A stretch of DNA of 64,000 nucleotides, taken from assembly GCA_016124745.1 (NCBI GenBank), contig WGNC01000018.1:124001-188000 (forward strand), given 5' to 3'. The translations under genes and the position numbers were made by a program. Position 1 is the first letter of the stretch, and each line of letters starts with the position of its first letter. Shown here piece after piece: positions 37,153 to 53,972 of this stretch. Origin of the DNA: Thiobacillus sp. (GTDB lineage: Bacteria; Pseudomonadota; Gammaproteobacteria; Burkholderiales; Thiobacillaceae). Below the pieces are notes generated by a model. The model did no database searches, had not been told where the DNA came from, and worked only from the letters and a program-made list of their open reading frames with translations.

Positions 37153-38438
37153 ATCCGTTCTGGACTGTCAGCCTGTTCTGGGGGAGCGCCGTGGTGTGCG
37201 TCCTGATTGCCCTGGCTTTTGTACTCCCCACCCTGCTGCGCACGCGGGCCCGCACCACGCAGGCAGCCCGGCGCGACGTCAATATCGCCGTCTATCGGGA
37301 TCAGTTGAAGGAAATGGATGCCGATCGCGCCAACGGCCTGCTTTCGGAAGCGCAATACGAAGCTGCCAAGCTGGAACTGGAAGCCCGTCTGGCCGACGAC
37401 GCCCTGGTGGCGGACGACAACCCGGAACCGGCGCGTGCCAGCAGTCGTCGACTCGGATTTGCGCTCGGCACGCTATTGCCAGCCGCGGCATTCGGGATGT
37501 ATTTCTGGCTCGGCAACCCGGCTTCCCTGATCGCCGTCGCCGACGCGAACGCCGGTGCAGCACAGTCCGATGCGGCCGGGTCGGCGGCCCAGCATGATTT
37601 CATGAAGCTGATCGAGAAGGTCGAGGAGAAGACCCGGACCAGCCCCGAGGATGGCGAAGCATGGTCGATGCTGGCCAAGTCCTACGCCGTGGTCGAGCGC
37701 TGGCCCGAGGCCCTGCAAGCCTATGAAAAGGCCAACCAACTGCTGCCGCAGGATGCGTCGGTCATGTCGGGTTACGCAGAAGCCATCGCCATCAACAATA
37801 ATCGGGTGCTGACGGGCAGGCCGATGGAACTGGTGCAAAAAGCGCTGGAAATCAACCCTGACGACATGAAGGGTCTTGAACTGTCGGGTATCTACGCCTT
37901 CCAGGAGAAGAACTTCGCCCAGGCGAGTTATTTTTTCAAGAAGCTGCATAAGCTGATGCCGCCGGAGTCGGCCTATGCCCAGGACATCCTGGCTGCGCAG
38001 CAGGAAGCCGAACGGCTGATGAAGTCGGGGCTGTCCGGTCTCGATGACCTGTCCAATCCGCCGCCTGCCGAGGAAAAGGCGGCAGCGGTGACGGCGGGAG
38101 CCGCCATCAAGGGCAGCATCGACATCGCACCGACGCTGAAGTCCAAGATCGCTGCGTCGGACGTGCTGTTTCTGTTCGCCCGTGCAGGCCAGGGCGGGCC
38201 GCCGGTAGCGGCCATCCGCGCCGGGGCCGGCAAGTTTCCGCTGGAGTTCGAGCTGAACGACAGCATGGCGATGAATCCCGCCAACACGCTCTCGCAACAG
38301 AAGCAGGTGATGCTGGTCGCCCGTGTGTCGAAATCGGGCAACCCGATGGGCCAGGCCGGCGATCTGGAAGGAACGGTTACGGCGGTGAAAGTGGGCGCTT
38401 CCGGGGTGAAAGTCGTGATCGATCAGGTCAAGCAATGA
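37149..38438 (+). CDS. ccmI: Cytochrome c-type biogenesis TPR protein CcmI
   Basis: CcmI binds the C-terminal helix of apocytochromes and brings them to CcmFH. The 429-residue protein has two N-terminal membrane helices (VSLFWGSAVVCVLIALAFVL and ALGTLLPAAAFGMYFWLG) around a cytoplasmic loop (AVYRDQLKEMDADRANGLLS). A TPR region follows (WSMLAKSYAVVERWPEALQA), and then a C-terminal beta domain (IDIAPTLKSKIAASDVLFLF). It overlaps ccmH by four bases and ends the ccm operon. Confidence 0.92.
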   Translation: MNPFWTVSLFWGSAVVCVLIALAFVLPTLLRTRARTTQAARRDVNIAVYRDQLKEMDADRANGLLSEAQYEAAKLELEARLADDALVADDNPEPARASSRRLGFALGTLLPAAAFGMYFWLGNPASLIAVADANAGAAQSDAAGSAAQHDFMKLIEKVEEKTRTSPEDGEAWSMLAKSYAVVERWPEALQAYEKANQLLPQDASVMSGYAEAIAINNNRVLTGRPMELVQKALEINPDDMKGLELSGIYAFQEKNFAQASYFFKKLHKLMPPESAYAQDILAAQQEAERLMKSGLSGLDDLSNPPPAEEKAAAVTAGAAIKGSIDIAPTLKSKIAASDVLFLFARAGQGGPPVAAIRAGAGKFPLEFELNDSMAMNPANTLSQQKQVMLVARVSKSGNPMGQAGDLEGTVTAVKVGASGVKVVIDQVKQ

Positions 38439-38498
38439 GCGCGCGGCGGTCTGTAAAAAACCGCTCGCGCATTTGAGTGGCAGGGTGGGATGAAGTAG

Positions 38499-41007
<2,509 letters not shown>

Positions 41008-41057
41008 CCGGAGGAGCGGGCGGCCTGGCCGTCATCGTTCACGTATTGAAATCGTAA

Positions 41058-42350
<1,293 letters not shown>

Positions 42351-42393
42351 TTTCCGTATTGCCGGGCTCGGCTCGCGCATACGCGGCCAGGCG

Positions 42394-42678
42394 ATGACCT
42401 GGATCCTGTCGACCGCGATCGTACTGCTGCAATATCCGCTGTGGCTCGGCGAGGGCGGCTGGTTGAAAGTGCGTGAGCATGCGCACCAGGTTGACACACA
42501 GCAGTCGTTGAATGAGCGGCTGCAAACGCGCAACGCAGGCTTGCTGGCCGAACTGGGCGACCTCAAACAGGGGCGCGATGCCATCGAGGAGCGTGCGCGC
42601 AATGAACTGGGCATGATCGCACCGGACGAATGGTTCGTTCGTGTCGTGCCAGCCCACACCGTTCAGTCGGGAAGATAA
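42394..42678 (+). CDS. ftsB: Cell division protein FtsB
   Basis: FtsB is a short bitopic divisome protein that forms the FtsQLB complex. The 94-residue product has an N-terminal helix (TWILSTAIVLLQYPLWLGEG), a coiled coil (QSLNERLQTRNAGLLAELGD) and the conserved EERARNELGMIAPDEWFVRVV. I chose ATG 42394. An ATG at 42328 inside the eno end would add 22 residues and cannot be excluded. ftsB lies directly after eno and ends where zipA begins. Confidence 0.88.
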   Translation: MTWILSTAIVLLQYPLWLGEGGWLKVREHAHQVDTQQSLNERLQTRNAGLLAELGDLKQGRDAIEERARNELGMIAPDEWFVRVVPAHTVQSGR

Positions 42679-45983
<3,305 letters not shown>

Positions 45984-46031
45984 AGCCCACCCGATTAGAT
46001 TGTCGAGTCAGGGAAACTTGAGGTAAGCATT

Positions 46032-46901
46032 ATGCAAAAAGTCAAAAAAGCCGTATTTCCGGTGGCCGGTCTGGGCACCCGTTTTCTGCCCGCGACCAAG
46101 GCCAGCCCCAAGGAAATGCTCCCCATCGTCGACAAGCCGCTGATCCAATATGCCGTCGAGGAGGCGATGGATGCCGGCATCACCGACATCATCTTCATCA
46201 GCAGCCGCACCAAGCGCACTGTCGAGGACCACTTCGACAAGGCCTACGAACTTGAAACCGAACTGGCCGCGCGCGGCAAGCATCGCGACCTGGAACTGGT
46301 GCAGTCGATCCGCCCGGCCGGCGTGAACTTCATCTATATTCGCCAGGCCGAAGCACTGGGGCTCGGCCATGCCGTGCTGTGCGCCCAGCCGGTGGTCGGC
46401 AACGAGCCCTTTGCGGTCATACTCGCCGACGATCTGATCGACGGTGCCCCGGCGGCAATGAAACAGATGGTCGATCAATACGACTTCTACCAGTGCTCGG
46501 TTCTCGGCGTGCAGCAGGTCGCACCCGAGGAAACGGCGTCCTACGGCATCGTCGACGCCGCCCCGCTGGATGAACGGGTGTCGCGGGTCAACGCGATCGT
46601 CGAAAAGCCCAAACCCGAAGACGCGCCTTCCACCCTCGGCGTGGTCGGCCGCTACATTCTCACCCCGCGCATCTTTCACCATATCGAGCATCTGAAGCCT
46701 GGTGCGGGCGGCGAACTGCAGCTCACCGACGCCATTGCTTCATTGCTGCTGGAGCAGCAGGTGCTGGCCTACGCTTTCGATGGCACCCGCTACGATTGCG
46801 GCAGCAAGCTCGGCTATCTGCAGGCCTCGGTGGAATATGCGTTGAAGCACGCCGAGATCAGCGAAGATTTCGCCGCCTATCTCAAGTCGCGCGTTTGCTG
46901 A
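46032..46901 (+). CDS. galU: UTP-glucose-1-phosphate uridylyltransferase
   Basis: GalU makes UDP-glucose for surface polysaccharides. The 289-residue protein starts with the nucleotidyltransferase loop [20 protein letters not shown] and has [46 protein letters not shown] and a late [17 protein letters not shown]. The UDP-glucose it makes could also serve the GT-type enzymes of the cell; no polysaccharide cluster is nearby. Confidence 0.96.
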   Translation: MQKVKKAVFPVAGLGTRFLPATKASPKEMLPIVDKPLIQYAVEEAMDAGITDIIFISSRTKRTVEDHFDKAYELETELAARGKHRDLELVQSIRPAGVNFIYIRQAEALGLGHAVLCAQPVVGNEPFAVILADDLIDGAPAAMKQMVDQYDFYQCSVLGVQQVAPEETASYGIVDAAPLDERVSRVNAIVEKPKPEDAPSTLGVVGRYILTPRIFHHIEHLKPGAGGELQLTDAIASLLLEQQVLAYAFDGTRYDCGSKLGYLQASVEYALKHAEISEDFAAYLKSRVC

Positions 46902-46931
46902 GGGTCGGGGGAAGCTGGCCAGATTGCGGGA

Positions 46932-47399
46932 CTAAAGCCCCAAGTCGCTCAAGCCGGGGTGATCGTCCGGACGGCGGCCCAGCGGCCAGAAGAACTTGCG
47001 ATCCGATTCCGTGATGGGCAGGTCGTTGATGCTCGCGAAGCGGCGCATCATGAACCCCTGTTCGTTGAATTCCCAGTTCTCGTTGCCGTACGAGCGGTAC
47101 CACTGGCCGGAATCGTCGTGGCTCTCGTAGGCGAAGCGCACCGCGATGCGGTTGCCGGTGAAGGCCCATAATTCCTTGATCAGCCGGTAGTCCAGTTCGC
47201 GGGCCCACTTGCGTTCGAGAAACCGGCGGACCTGTTCGCGTCCGACCGGGAACTCCTTGCGATTTCGCCAGCGCGTGTCTTCTGTGTAGACCAGGATGAC
47301 ACGTTCGGGGTCGCGCGTATTCCATGCGTCCTCGGCCATGCGCACTTTCTGGATCGCGGTCTCGAGCGTGAAAGGCGGTAGCGGCGGTTTGGTTTCCAT
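46932..47399 (-). CDS. DUF1348/NTF2-like (SnoaL-fold) protein
   Basis: The 155-residue protein has the conical alpha+beta barrel pattern of the NTF2 superfamily, with [20 protein letters not shown], a [20 protein letters not shown] segment and [20 protein letters not shown]. It matches the DUF1348 group. These proteins are cytoplasmic and may bind or isomerise a small molecule; no substrate is known to me. The gene is divergent from a TetR regulator with two operator palindromes in the shared promoter region, so it is probably controlled by that regulator. Confidence 0.82.
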   Translation of the reverse strand: METKPPLPPFTLETAIQKVRMAEDAWNTRDPERVILVYTEDTRWRNRKEFPVGREQVRRFLERKWARELDYRLIKELWAFTGNRIAVRFAYESHDDSGQWYRSYGNENWEFNEQGFMMRRFASINDLPITESDRKFFWPLGRRPDDHPGLSDLGL

Positions 47400-47418
47400 G
47401 GCAACTCCTTGGGCAGGA

Positions 47419-47436
47419 GTAGACAGATCTGTCTAC
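47419..47436. promoter_or_regulatory. Operator palindrome 1 of the TetR/NTF2 promoter region
   Basis: GTAGACAGATCTGTCTAC is a perfect 18-base palindrome, typical of TetR-family operators. It starts 20 bases upstream of the reverse-strand NTF2-like gene and shares its arms, GTAGACAG/CTGTCTAC, with a second copy 38 bases away. Confidence 0.88.
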
Positions 47437-47456
47437 ATGCGTGCAGTCTATCTCCG

Positions 47457-47474
47457 GTAGACAGACCTGTCTAC
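47457..47474. promoter_or_regulatory. Operator palindrome 2 of the TetR/NTF2 promoter region
   Basis: GTAGACAGACCTGTCTAC repeats operator 1 with one central change (T to C). It ends nine bases before the TetR ATG, so binding here should block the regulator's own expression. The 38-base centre-to-centre spacing would allow two dimers to bind without touching. Confidence 0.88.
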
Positions 47475-47483
47475 AATGCGCGC

Positions 47484-48050
47484 ATGAAGATCCGATGTAA
47501 ACCTGGGGCCGGTCCCTACCCAGCGCGAGAGCGCATCTTGCACACCGCGCACGACCTGTTCTACCGGGACGGCGTCCGGGCGACCGGCATCGACCGGGTC
47601 ATCGCCGAGTGCGGCGTGACCAAGACCACCTTCTATCGCCATTTCCCGAGCAAAAACGACCTGATTCGCGCCTACCTGGCGTACCGGCACCAGTGCTGGC
47701 TCGCCTGGTTCGCCGACGCCCTGGCGCGCCACGGCAACACGGCGGAAGCAATCGTCCCTGCGGTGGGCGAGTGGTTCCGTGACAGGCGGTTTCGCGGCTG
47801 CGCCTTCATCAACAGCGTCGGAGAACTGGGCGGCGTGCTACCAGAGGTCGTCGCCATCGCGCGCAGCCACAAGCAGGACATGACGGCTGCGATTGCTGCC
47901 GTGCTGCCGGCATCACGGCAGCGCATGAAGCTTGCGCAGACGGTGGCTCTGGCGATCGACGGCGCGATCGTTCGCACGCAGTTCGATGGGTCACCGAAAG
48001 AGGCCTTGTCCGCGCTCGACCGAATCGTCAGATCATTGCTGAAGGCATGA
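47484..48050 (+). CDS. TetR/AcrR-family transcriptional regulator
   Basis: The 188-residue protein has an N-terminal helix-turn-helix (ARERILHTAHDLFYRDGVRA, TGIDRVIAECGVTKTTFYRH, FPSKNDLIRAYL) and a helical ligand domain with FRGCAFINSVGELGGVLPEV. The ATG at 47484 is chosen because the ORF codons upstream run through operator 2. It is divergent from the NTF2-like gene and probably represses it and itself. The inducer cannot be predicted. Its last 23 bases overlap the 3' end of nnrDE on the other strand. Confidence 0.9.
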   Translation: MKIRCKPGAGPYPARERILHTAHDLFYRDGVRATGIDRVIAECGVTKTTFYRHFPSKNDLIRAYLAYRHQCWLAWFADALARHGNTAEAIVPAVGEWFRDRRFRGCAFINSVGELGGVLPEVVAIARSHKQDMTAAIAAVLPASRQRMKLAQTVALAIDGAIVRTQFDGSPKEALSALDRIVRSLLKA

Positions 48051-49473
48051 CGGCGTGGTGGGTGTCACTGCCGTGTCGCCATACTGCAGCCTCCAGTGCA
48101 TCGCCGGCTGCCATGCCCTGACCCAGCAGGGCAGCCAGCATGCCGGTGAGGCGGTCGCCGGAACCTGCCTGGGCAAGCCAGGGTCCGCCGCTGGTGTTGA
48201 TGGCGTAGCGGCCGCCGGGATGTGCGATCACGGTGCCGGCACCCTTGAGCGCGACGTGCGCGCGGTATTGTGCGCACAGACTGCGCGCGCATTCGATGCG
48301 ATCTGCCTGGACCGCCATGCCGCTTATGCCGAGCAGACGTGCGGCTTCGCCGGGGTGGGGGGTGAGCAGGGTGGGATGGCTGCGGCGAGCAGCCTGGCTG
48401 GCAAGGTCAGCATCGCCAGCCAGCAGGTTCAGCGCGTCGGCATCCAGTACCAGCGGGCAGGGGGCTGCCAGGGCAGTTTCCAGCAGGGCGTGTGCGCGCG
48501 GGCTCTGTCCCAGGCCGGGACCGACCGCCAGCACGCTCAGCGGAGCCACCAGCAGATTTTCCGGTACGGCAAACATTAAGCGTGGTTCGCCGAAATCGGC
48601 CACGACGCGTTCGTCCAGCATGCCCAGTGTGACGCTGCCAGCGCCCAGCTGCAGCGCAGCGCGTCCGGCGATCAGGCAGGCGCCCACCATGCCGGCAGTT
48701 CCTCCCATGATGCCGACATGCCCAAACTGGCCCTTGTGGCTGTTATGGGCGCGTGCAGGCAGGCGATGGCGGTTTTCCGATTGTGTCAGTCCGAAACCCG
48801 CGGTTGTTGCCAGCCCGGCCGTATCGACACCGAGCGTGTCGAGCAGGACTGCGCCTGCGAAATCCGGTCCGTCAGCGGTAAGGAGGCCGGGCTTGAGCCC
48901 GAGAAACGTCAGCGTCTGGTCGGCGCGCAGGGCACAGCCGCGTATCCGTCCGCTGTCGCTGTCCAGACCGCTCGGGATGTCGAGCGCCAGTCTGGGGCAG
49001 TCCCAGTCGTTGACCCGTGCGATCAAGCGCGCGTCCTCGCCCGTCACGTCGCGCGTGAGACCCACGCCGAACAGGCCGTCGACGACGAGGCTGAACCGCT
49101 GCGCCGGCGGAATGTCCGCCAGGATAGCGCCGCCGCTTTCGCGCCAGGCTTCGCGTGCACGGGCCGCATCGGGCGGCAGACGGGCCGCATCGGCGCGGCT
49201 CACGACGATGACGCGGGATCCCTGTTCCGTGAGTCGGCGCGCCACCACCAGCGCATCGCCCCCGTTGTTGCCGGGACCGGCCAGGACCAGGACGGGTTCG
49301 CCTGACTCGTCTGCCAGCGAGCCGGCCAGGTCGGCAGCCGCTGCACCCGCGCGTTCCATCATGGAGACATCCGGGTGGGAGGCCTGCCATTGCCGCTCGA
49401 TGTCACGGACGTCGGCGGCCGTCAACAGCGGTGGCGATACGAGAGCGAGTAGCGGGGTCGGCATGGGGCACAT
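48028..49473 (-). CDS. nnrDE: Bifunctional NAD(P)H-hydrate epimerase / ADP-dependent dehydratase
   Basis: This enzyme repairs hydrated NADH and NADPH. The N-terminal YjeF epimerase domain (about 15-215) has VLVLAGPGNNGGDALVVARR and DGLFGVGLTRDV. The C-terminal ribokinase-like dehydratase domain (about 230-480) has GHVGIMGGTAGMVGACLIAG, LDADALNLLAG, LTPHPGEAARLL and the late GSGDRLTGMLAALLGQGMAAG with the catalytic aspartate. The 481-residue length is standard for the fused form. The start could also be the ATG at 49464, three codons in. The gene ends inside the last bases of the convergent TetR gene. Confidence 0.93.
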   Translation of the reverse strand: MCPMPTPLLALVSPPLLTAADVRDIERQWQASHPDVSMMERAGAAAADLAGSLADESGEPVLVLAGPGNNGGDALVVARRLTEQGSRVIVVSRADAARLPPDAARAREAWRESGGAILADIPPAQRFSLVVDGLFGVGLTRDVTGEDARLIARVNDWDCPRLALDIPSGLDSDSGRIRGCALRADQTLTFLGLKPGLLTADGPDFAGAVLLDTLGVDTAGLATTAGFGLTQSENRHRLPARAHNSHKGQFGHVGIMGGTAGMVGACLIAGRAALQLGAGSVTLGMLDERVVADFGEPRLMFAVPENLLVAPLSVLAVGPGLGQSPRAHALLETALAAPCPLVLDADALNLLAGDADLASQAARRSHPTLLTPHPGEAARLLGISGMAVQADRIECARSLCAQYRAHVALKGAGTVIAHPGGRYAINTSGGPWLAQAGSGDRLTGMLAALLGQGMAAGDALEAAVWRHGSDTHHAVMPSAMI

Positions 49474-49596
49474 AGTCGAGGAGGGGGTTGCGCCTGTATC
49501 TTAAACCCGGCTGCGGTCACCCTGCGCTTTTTCAGATGCCGCACTGATCCCGGCAGCACATCGATACGTTGTCATCGACAGGCCCGCTGAGAAGGA

Positions 49597-49628
49597 GTCG
49601 GCCCGGCTTGCAAGACCGGGCTGGCGAC
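49597..49628. other. Stable hairpin upstream of the DUF3330 gene
   Basis: GTCG-GCCCGG-CTTGCAAGA-CCGGGC-TGG-CGAC forms a stem with a three-base bulge and a loop of nine bases. It ends 39 bases before the ATG of the small gene at 49668. No U-tract follows, so it is more likely an RNA leader structure than a terminator. Function unknown. Confidence 0.4.
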
Positions 49629-49667
49629 CTAAACTGCAGAACATTCCGATGCTTTCAGGAGTGTCGT

Positions 49668-49886
49668 ATGGCAAACGCGAATCTCACCCCCGCAGGCGGC
49701 GTGGTGGCACAGTGTTCCGACGAGGAAACCTGCGCGGTCGTGACCTGTGCGGTGTGTTTGAAGGAAATCCCGGCCGATTCGATCAGGGTGGCGGATGCGC
49801 AGGACTACGTGCAGCATTTTTGCGGCCTCGACTGTCTGGAAATGTGGCGAAAACAGGCCGCTTTGTGCAGCAGACCGGCCGGCTAG
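49668..49886 (+). CDS. DUF3330 family cysteine-rich small protein
   Basis: The 72-residue protein carries TCAVCLKEIPADSIRVADAQ and DYVQHFCGLDCLEMWRK. The two cysteine pairs (CAVC and CGLDC) suggest a small zinc-ribbon-like fold. DUF3330 proteins are often seen next to mercury-resistance transposons, but there are no mer or transposase genes here. The start at ATG 49668 has CAGGAG upstream. It stands alone between nnrDE (divergent) and purL. Confidence 0.78.
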   Translation: MANANLTPAGGVVAQCSDEETCAVVTCAVCLKEIPADSIRVADAQDYVQHFCGLDCLEMWRKQAALCSRPAG

Positions 49887-49938
49887 AGCTTCCCCGATCG
49901 GATAAAATAGCGCCTTTGCATTGTTCGCAAAGACGCAC

Positions 49939-52900
49939 ATGTCTTCCATCGCATCGCTCCCCGGCAGTGCCGCACTGTCCCCTTTCCGTATCGACAAGAT
50001 CCGCCAGGATGCAGCCCGGCTCGGGATAACGCTGGGTGAGGTCGCGGCGCGCTACTGGCATTTCGTGGAACTGGATGCCGACCTGGACGCGGCTGCCGCG
50101 CAGCAGCTGGCCAAAACGCTGGATTACGGCAGCCCTGCCGAAGCCCCTGTTGCCACAGAGATTCAACTTCTGGTCACGCCGCGCCCGGGCACGATCTCCC
50201 CCTGGTCGTCCAAGGCCACGGATATTCTCAGGAACAGTGGTCTCACCCAGTTGCAGAGGATCGAGCGCGGCGTCGCCTATCGACTGAGCGACAAGCAGGG
50301 CGCGGCCTTGTCTGCCGAGGCGCTTACGGCATTGCTGCCGTTGCTGCACGACCGCATGACGGAAGCCGTGATGAACTCGCTGGAGGCGGCACGGGGGCTG
50401 TTCCAGCATGTGCCACCGCGCGAGCTGACCGCGGTCGATGTGATGGCCGGCGGCCATGCCGCACTCGAATCCGCCAATCGCGAGCTGGGTTTGGCCTTGT
50501 CGGACGACGAACTCGACTACCTGGTCGAGCACTTCAGCCGCATGGGACGCAACCCGACCGACGTCGAGCTGATGATGTTCGCGCAGGCCAACTCTGAGCA
50601 CTGCCGCCACAAGATTTTCAATGCCTCGTGGGTGATCGACGGCGCGGCGCAGTCGAAGTCGCTGTTCGGCATGATCCGCGATACCCATGCAGCGCACCCG
50701 GATGGCACGGTGGTGGCGTATTCGGACAATTCCTCGGTCATCGAGGGGGCGCAGATCGATCGTTTCTATCCGCGCGGCGACGGCAGCTATGCCTACAGCA
50801 GCGAGCTGACCCATGTGCTGATGAAGGTGGAAACGCACAACCATCCGACGGCGATCTCGCCTTTCCCGGGAGCCGCGACCGGCAGCGGCGGCGAAATCCG
50901 CGATGAAGGCGCGACTGGCACCGGCTCCAAGCCCAAGGCCGGGCTGTGCGGATTCTCGGTTTCGAATCTGAACATCCCCGGCTATATCCAGCCGTGGGAG
51001 GCAGATGCCTATGGCAAGCCGGAACGCATCGTCAACCCGCTCGCGATCATGCTCGAAGGCCCGATCGGTGCGGCGGCATTCAACAACGAATTCGGCCGCC
51101 CCAACCTGGCGGGCTATTTCCGCACCTTCGAGGAAACCGTGGGCGGGCAACGCCGCGGCTATCACAAGCCCATCATGCTGGCGGGCGGGGTCGGCAGCAT
51201 CCGTGACGATCACGTGCACAAGAAGATGCTGCCCACCGGCACGCTGCTGATCCAGCTGGGCGGCCCTGGCATGCTGATCGGCCTCGGCGGCGGCGCCGCG
51301 TCCTCGATGGACACCGGCGCCAATGCGGCCAATCTGGATTTCGATTCGGTGCAGCGCGGCAACCCGGAAATGGAGCGCCGCGCACAGGAGGTCATCGACC
51401 GCTGCTGGCAGCTGGGCGCGGCGAACCCGATCCTGTCGATCCACGACGTCGGTGCGGGCGGCCTGTCGAACGCGCTGCCCGAGTTGGTGCATGGCGGTGG
51501 CCGCGGCGGACGCTTCGAACTGCGCGCCGCGCCGTCGGAAGAGTCCGGCATGTCGCCGCGCGAGATCTGGTGCAACGAGGCGCAGGAACGCTATGTACTG
51601 GCGATTCCGCCGGATCGCCTCGACGAATTCCGGGCGATGTGCGAGCGTGAGCGCTGTCCCTTTGCGGTGCTGGGCGAGGCCACCGAAGAAAACCATCTGC
51701 TGGTGCGTGACAGCCATTTCAACAACGCGCCGGTCGATGTGGATCTTGAAGTGATCCTCGGCAAGCCGCCGCGAATGACGCGTGACGTGGCCCATCGGGA
51801 CGCTGTCCTGGGACCGCTGGTGCTCGACGACATCGATTTGCGGGATGCGGTGTACCGGGTACTGGCGATGCCGGGCGTGGCGTCGAAGATGTTCCTGATT
51901 TCCATCGGTGACCGCTCGGTGGGCGGCATGACCGCGCGCGACCAGTGCGTCGGCCCCTGGCAGATTCCGGTGGCCGATTGCGCGATCACGCTGGCAGGCT
52001 ATCAGACCACCCGGGGTGAGGTGTTCTCGATCGGCGAGAAAGCCCCGCTGGCGCTGATCGATGCGCCGGCCTCGGGGCGCATGGCGGTCGTCGAGGCGAT
52101 CACCAATCTGGCTGCCGCGCGCGTGAAGGGACTCACGCAGGTGAAACTGTCGGCCAACTGGATGGCGCCAGCCGGACACCCGGGCGAGGACGCAGCGCTG
52201 TTCGATACCGTGGCCGCAGTGTCGCAGTACTGTCAGGCGCTGGGCGTCAGCATTCCGGTCGGCAAGGATTCGATGAGCATGAAGACCGTCTGGGATGCCG
52301 AAGGCGCGAAGAAGGCGGTCATCTCGCCGATCTCGCTGGTGGTCTCTGCGTTTGCGACAACGCCGGATGCGACTGCGCATCTGACCCCGCAATTGCGCAC
52401 CGATGCCGGCGATACCGATCTCGTTCTGATCGACCTCGGGCTGGGCAAGAATCGGCTAGGGGGATCGAGCTTCGCCCAGGCCTACAAGCAGGTGGGGGAC
52501 CGATGCCCGGATGCGCCGGCCGCTGCAGCGCTCACTGCGTTCTTCGATACCGTGCAGGCGCTGAACGCCGCCGGCAAGCTGCTGGCCTACCATGACCGCT
52601 CGGATGGCGGCCTGTTCGCCGCGTTGTGCGAAATGGCTTTTGCGGGACACTGCGGCGTGGATATCGACATCGACGAATTGTGCCTCCACCAGATTCGTCA
52701 CGAAATCGAGGACGAGGGCCTGCCTGAGCCCGAGGCGTTGCTCGAGGCCGGATACAGCCCGAGAATCTTCAACGGCCTGTTCAGCGAGGAGGCCGGCGCC
52801 GTGCTGCAGGTCCGCCGGTCCGATACCCCTGCGGTGATGCAGGCTTTCATCGGCAGTGGCCTGCGGGGGGCGTTTCATGTCATCGGCCATGTCAACGATA

Positions 52901-53895
52901 GCGATCGTGTGAGAGTGTTGCGCCAGAACAGGCTGATCTTCGACGAGGCGCGCACCGACCTGCAACGGGCCTGGGCGCGCACCAGCTACGAGATGGCGAA
53001 GCTGCGTGACAACCCTGCATGCGCCGAACAGGAGTTCGCAGCGCATGCCGATGCGGCTAATCCGGGGCTGCGTTACGCCCCGAGCTTCGATCCGCAGGCC
53101 GATGTCGCCGCGCCCGCCATCGCAACGGGCAAGCGGCCACGGGTGGCGGTGCTGCGCGAGCAGGGCGTCAATGGCCAGGTCGAGATGGCCGCCGCGTTCG
53201 ATGCCGCCGGTTTTGCTGCGGTCGACGTGCACATGAGTGATATCGTTTCCGGTCGGGTGGGGCTGGGCGATTTCAGCGGACTGGCCGCATGCGGCGGCTT
53301 CAGCTATGGCGACGTGCTCGGGGCAGGCGGCGGGTGGGCCAAGTCGATCCTGTTCAACCCGCGCGCGCGCGACCAGTTCGCAGCGTTTTTCGGGCGCACC
53401 GATACCTTCGCGCTCGGCGTGTGCAACGGCTGCCAGATGATGAGCCAGTTGCACGATCTGATCCCCGGCGCAGCGGCCTGGCCGCGTTTCGAGCGCAACC
53501 TTTCCGAGCAGTTCGAGGCGCGCTTTGCGCTGGTCGAGGTGCTGGATTCGCCGTCCCTGTTCTTTGCCGACATGGCCGGCTCGATGATGCCCATCGTGGT
53601 GTCACACGGCGAAGGCCGGGTCGTTTTCCGCGATCCTGGCCATGCGGCACAGGCTTTGTCGACGCTGAGATATGTCGATCACCGTGGTGCGCCGACGGAA
53701 ACCTATCCGATGAACCCCAATGGCTCGGCGGGGGGGCAGACCGGATTCACCACGCCTGACGGACGTTTCAGCATCCTGATGCCGCATCCGGAGCGCGTGT
53801 TCCGCGCCGCCCAGTTGTCGTGGAAGCCGCAGGAAATGACCGGTGCCGGTCCCTGGTTGCGCATGTTCCGCAACGCGCGGCGGGCGGTTGGGTGA
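49939..53895 (+). CDS. purL: Phosphoribosylformylglycinamidine synthase
   Basis: PurL makes FGAM from FGAR, glutamine and ATP in purine synthesis. The 1318-residue single-chain form has an N-terminal PurS-like part, two AIRS-type ATPase halves ([56 protein letters not shown]) and a C-terminal glutamine amidotransferase domain with the catalytic cysteine in [16 protein letters not shown] and His/Glu in [13 protein letters not shown] 49939 is preferred over a TTG six codons upstream. Confidence 0.97.
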   Translation: MSSIASLPGSAALSPFRIDKIRQDAARLGITLGEVAARYWHFVELDADLDAAAAQQLAKTLDYGSPAEAPVATEIQLLVTPRPGTISPWSSKATDILRNSGLTQLQRIERGVAYRLSDKQGAALSAEALTALLPLLHDRMTEAVMNSLEAARGLFQHVPPRELTAVDVMAGGHAALESANRELGLALSDDELDYLVEHFSRMGRNPTDVELMMFAQANSEHCRHKIFNASWVIDGAAQSKSLFGMIRDTHAAHPDGTVVAYSDNSSVIEGAQIDRFYPRGDGSYAYSSELTHVLMKVETHNHPTAISPFPGAATGSGGEIRDEGATGTGSKPKAGLCGFSVSNLNIPGYIQPWEADAYGKPERIVNPLAIMLEGPIGAAAFNNEFGRPNLAGYFRTFEETVGGQRRGYHKPIMLAGGVGSIRDDHVHKKMLPTGTLLIQLGGPGMLIGLGGGAASSMDTGANAANLDFDSVQRGNPEMERRAQEVIDRCWQLGAANPILSIHDVGAGGLSNALPELVHGGGRGGRFELRAAPSEESGMSPREIWCNEAQERYVLAIPPDRLDEFRAMCERERCPFAVLGEATEENHLLVRDSHFNNAPVDVDLEVILGKPPRMTRDVAHRDAVLGPLVLDDIDLRDAVYRVLAMPGVASKMFLISIGDRSVGGMTARDQCVGPWQIPVADCAITLAGYQTTRGEVFSIGEKAPLALIDAPASGRMAVVEAITNLAAARVKGLTQVKLSANWMAPAGHPGEDAALFDTVAAVSQYCQALGVSIPVGKDSMSMKTVWDAEGAKKAVISPISLVVSAFATTPDATAHLTPQLRTDAGDTDLVLIDLGLGKNRLGGSSFAQAYKQVGDRCPDAPAAAALTAFFDTVQALNAAGKLLAYHDRSDGGLFAALCEMAFAGHCGVDIDIDELCLHQIRHEIEDEGLPEPEALLEAGYSPRIFNGLFSEEAGAVLQVRRSDTPAVMQAFIGSGLRGAFHVIGHVNDSDRVRVLRQNRLIFDEARTDLQRAWARTSYEMAKLRDNPACAEQEFAAHADAANPGLRYAPSFDPQADVAAPAIATGKRPRVAVLREQGVNGQVEMAAAFDAAGFAAVDVHMSDIVSGRVGLGDFSGLAACGGFSYGDVLGAGGGWAKSILFNPRARDQFAAFFGRTDTFALGVCNGCQMMSQLHDLIPGAAAWPRFERNLSEQFEARFALVEVLDSPSLFFADMAGSMMPIVVSHGEGRVVFRDPGHAAQALSTLRYVDHRGAPTETYPMNPNGSAGGQTGFTTPDGRFSILMPHPERVFRAAQLSWKPQEMTGAGPWLRMFRNARRAVG

Positions 53896-53972
53896 TGCGT
53901 GCCGACTATGAGAAAATGACCCGCTTTGCCGCACTCGATCCGGCCGAGCCGGATCTCGATACCACGCCATGA
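53895..53972 (+). CDS. Possible 25-codon leader ORF bridging purL and ppc
   Basis: An ATG that overlaps the last base of the purL stop opens [20 protein letters not shown] and ends LDTTP-stop. Its TGA overlaps the ppc ATG in the ATGA arrangement. It is one of the few ways to translate through the 73-base gap without a break and would couple purL to ppc translation. It has no recognisable domain and may be a chance ORF. Confidence 0.35.
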   Translation: MRADYEKMTRFAALDPAEPDLDTTP

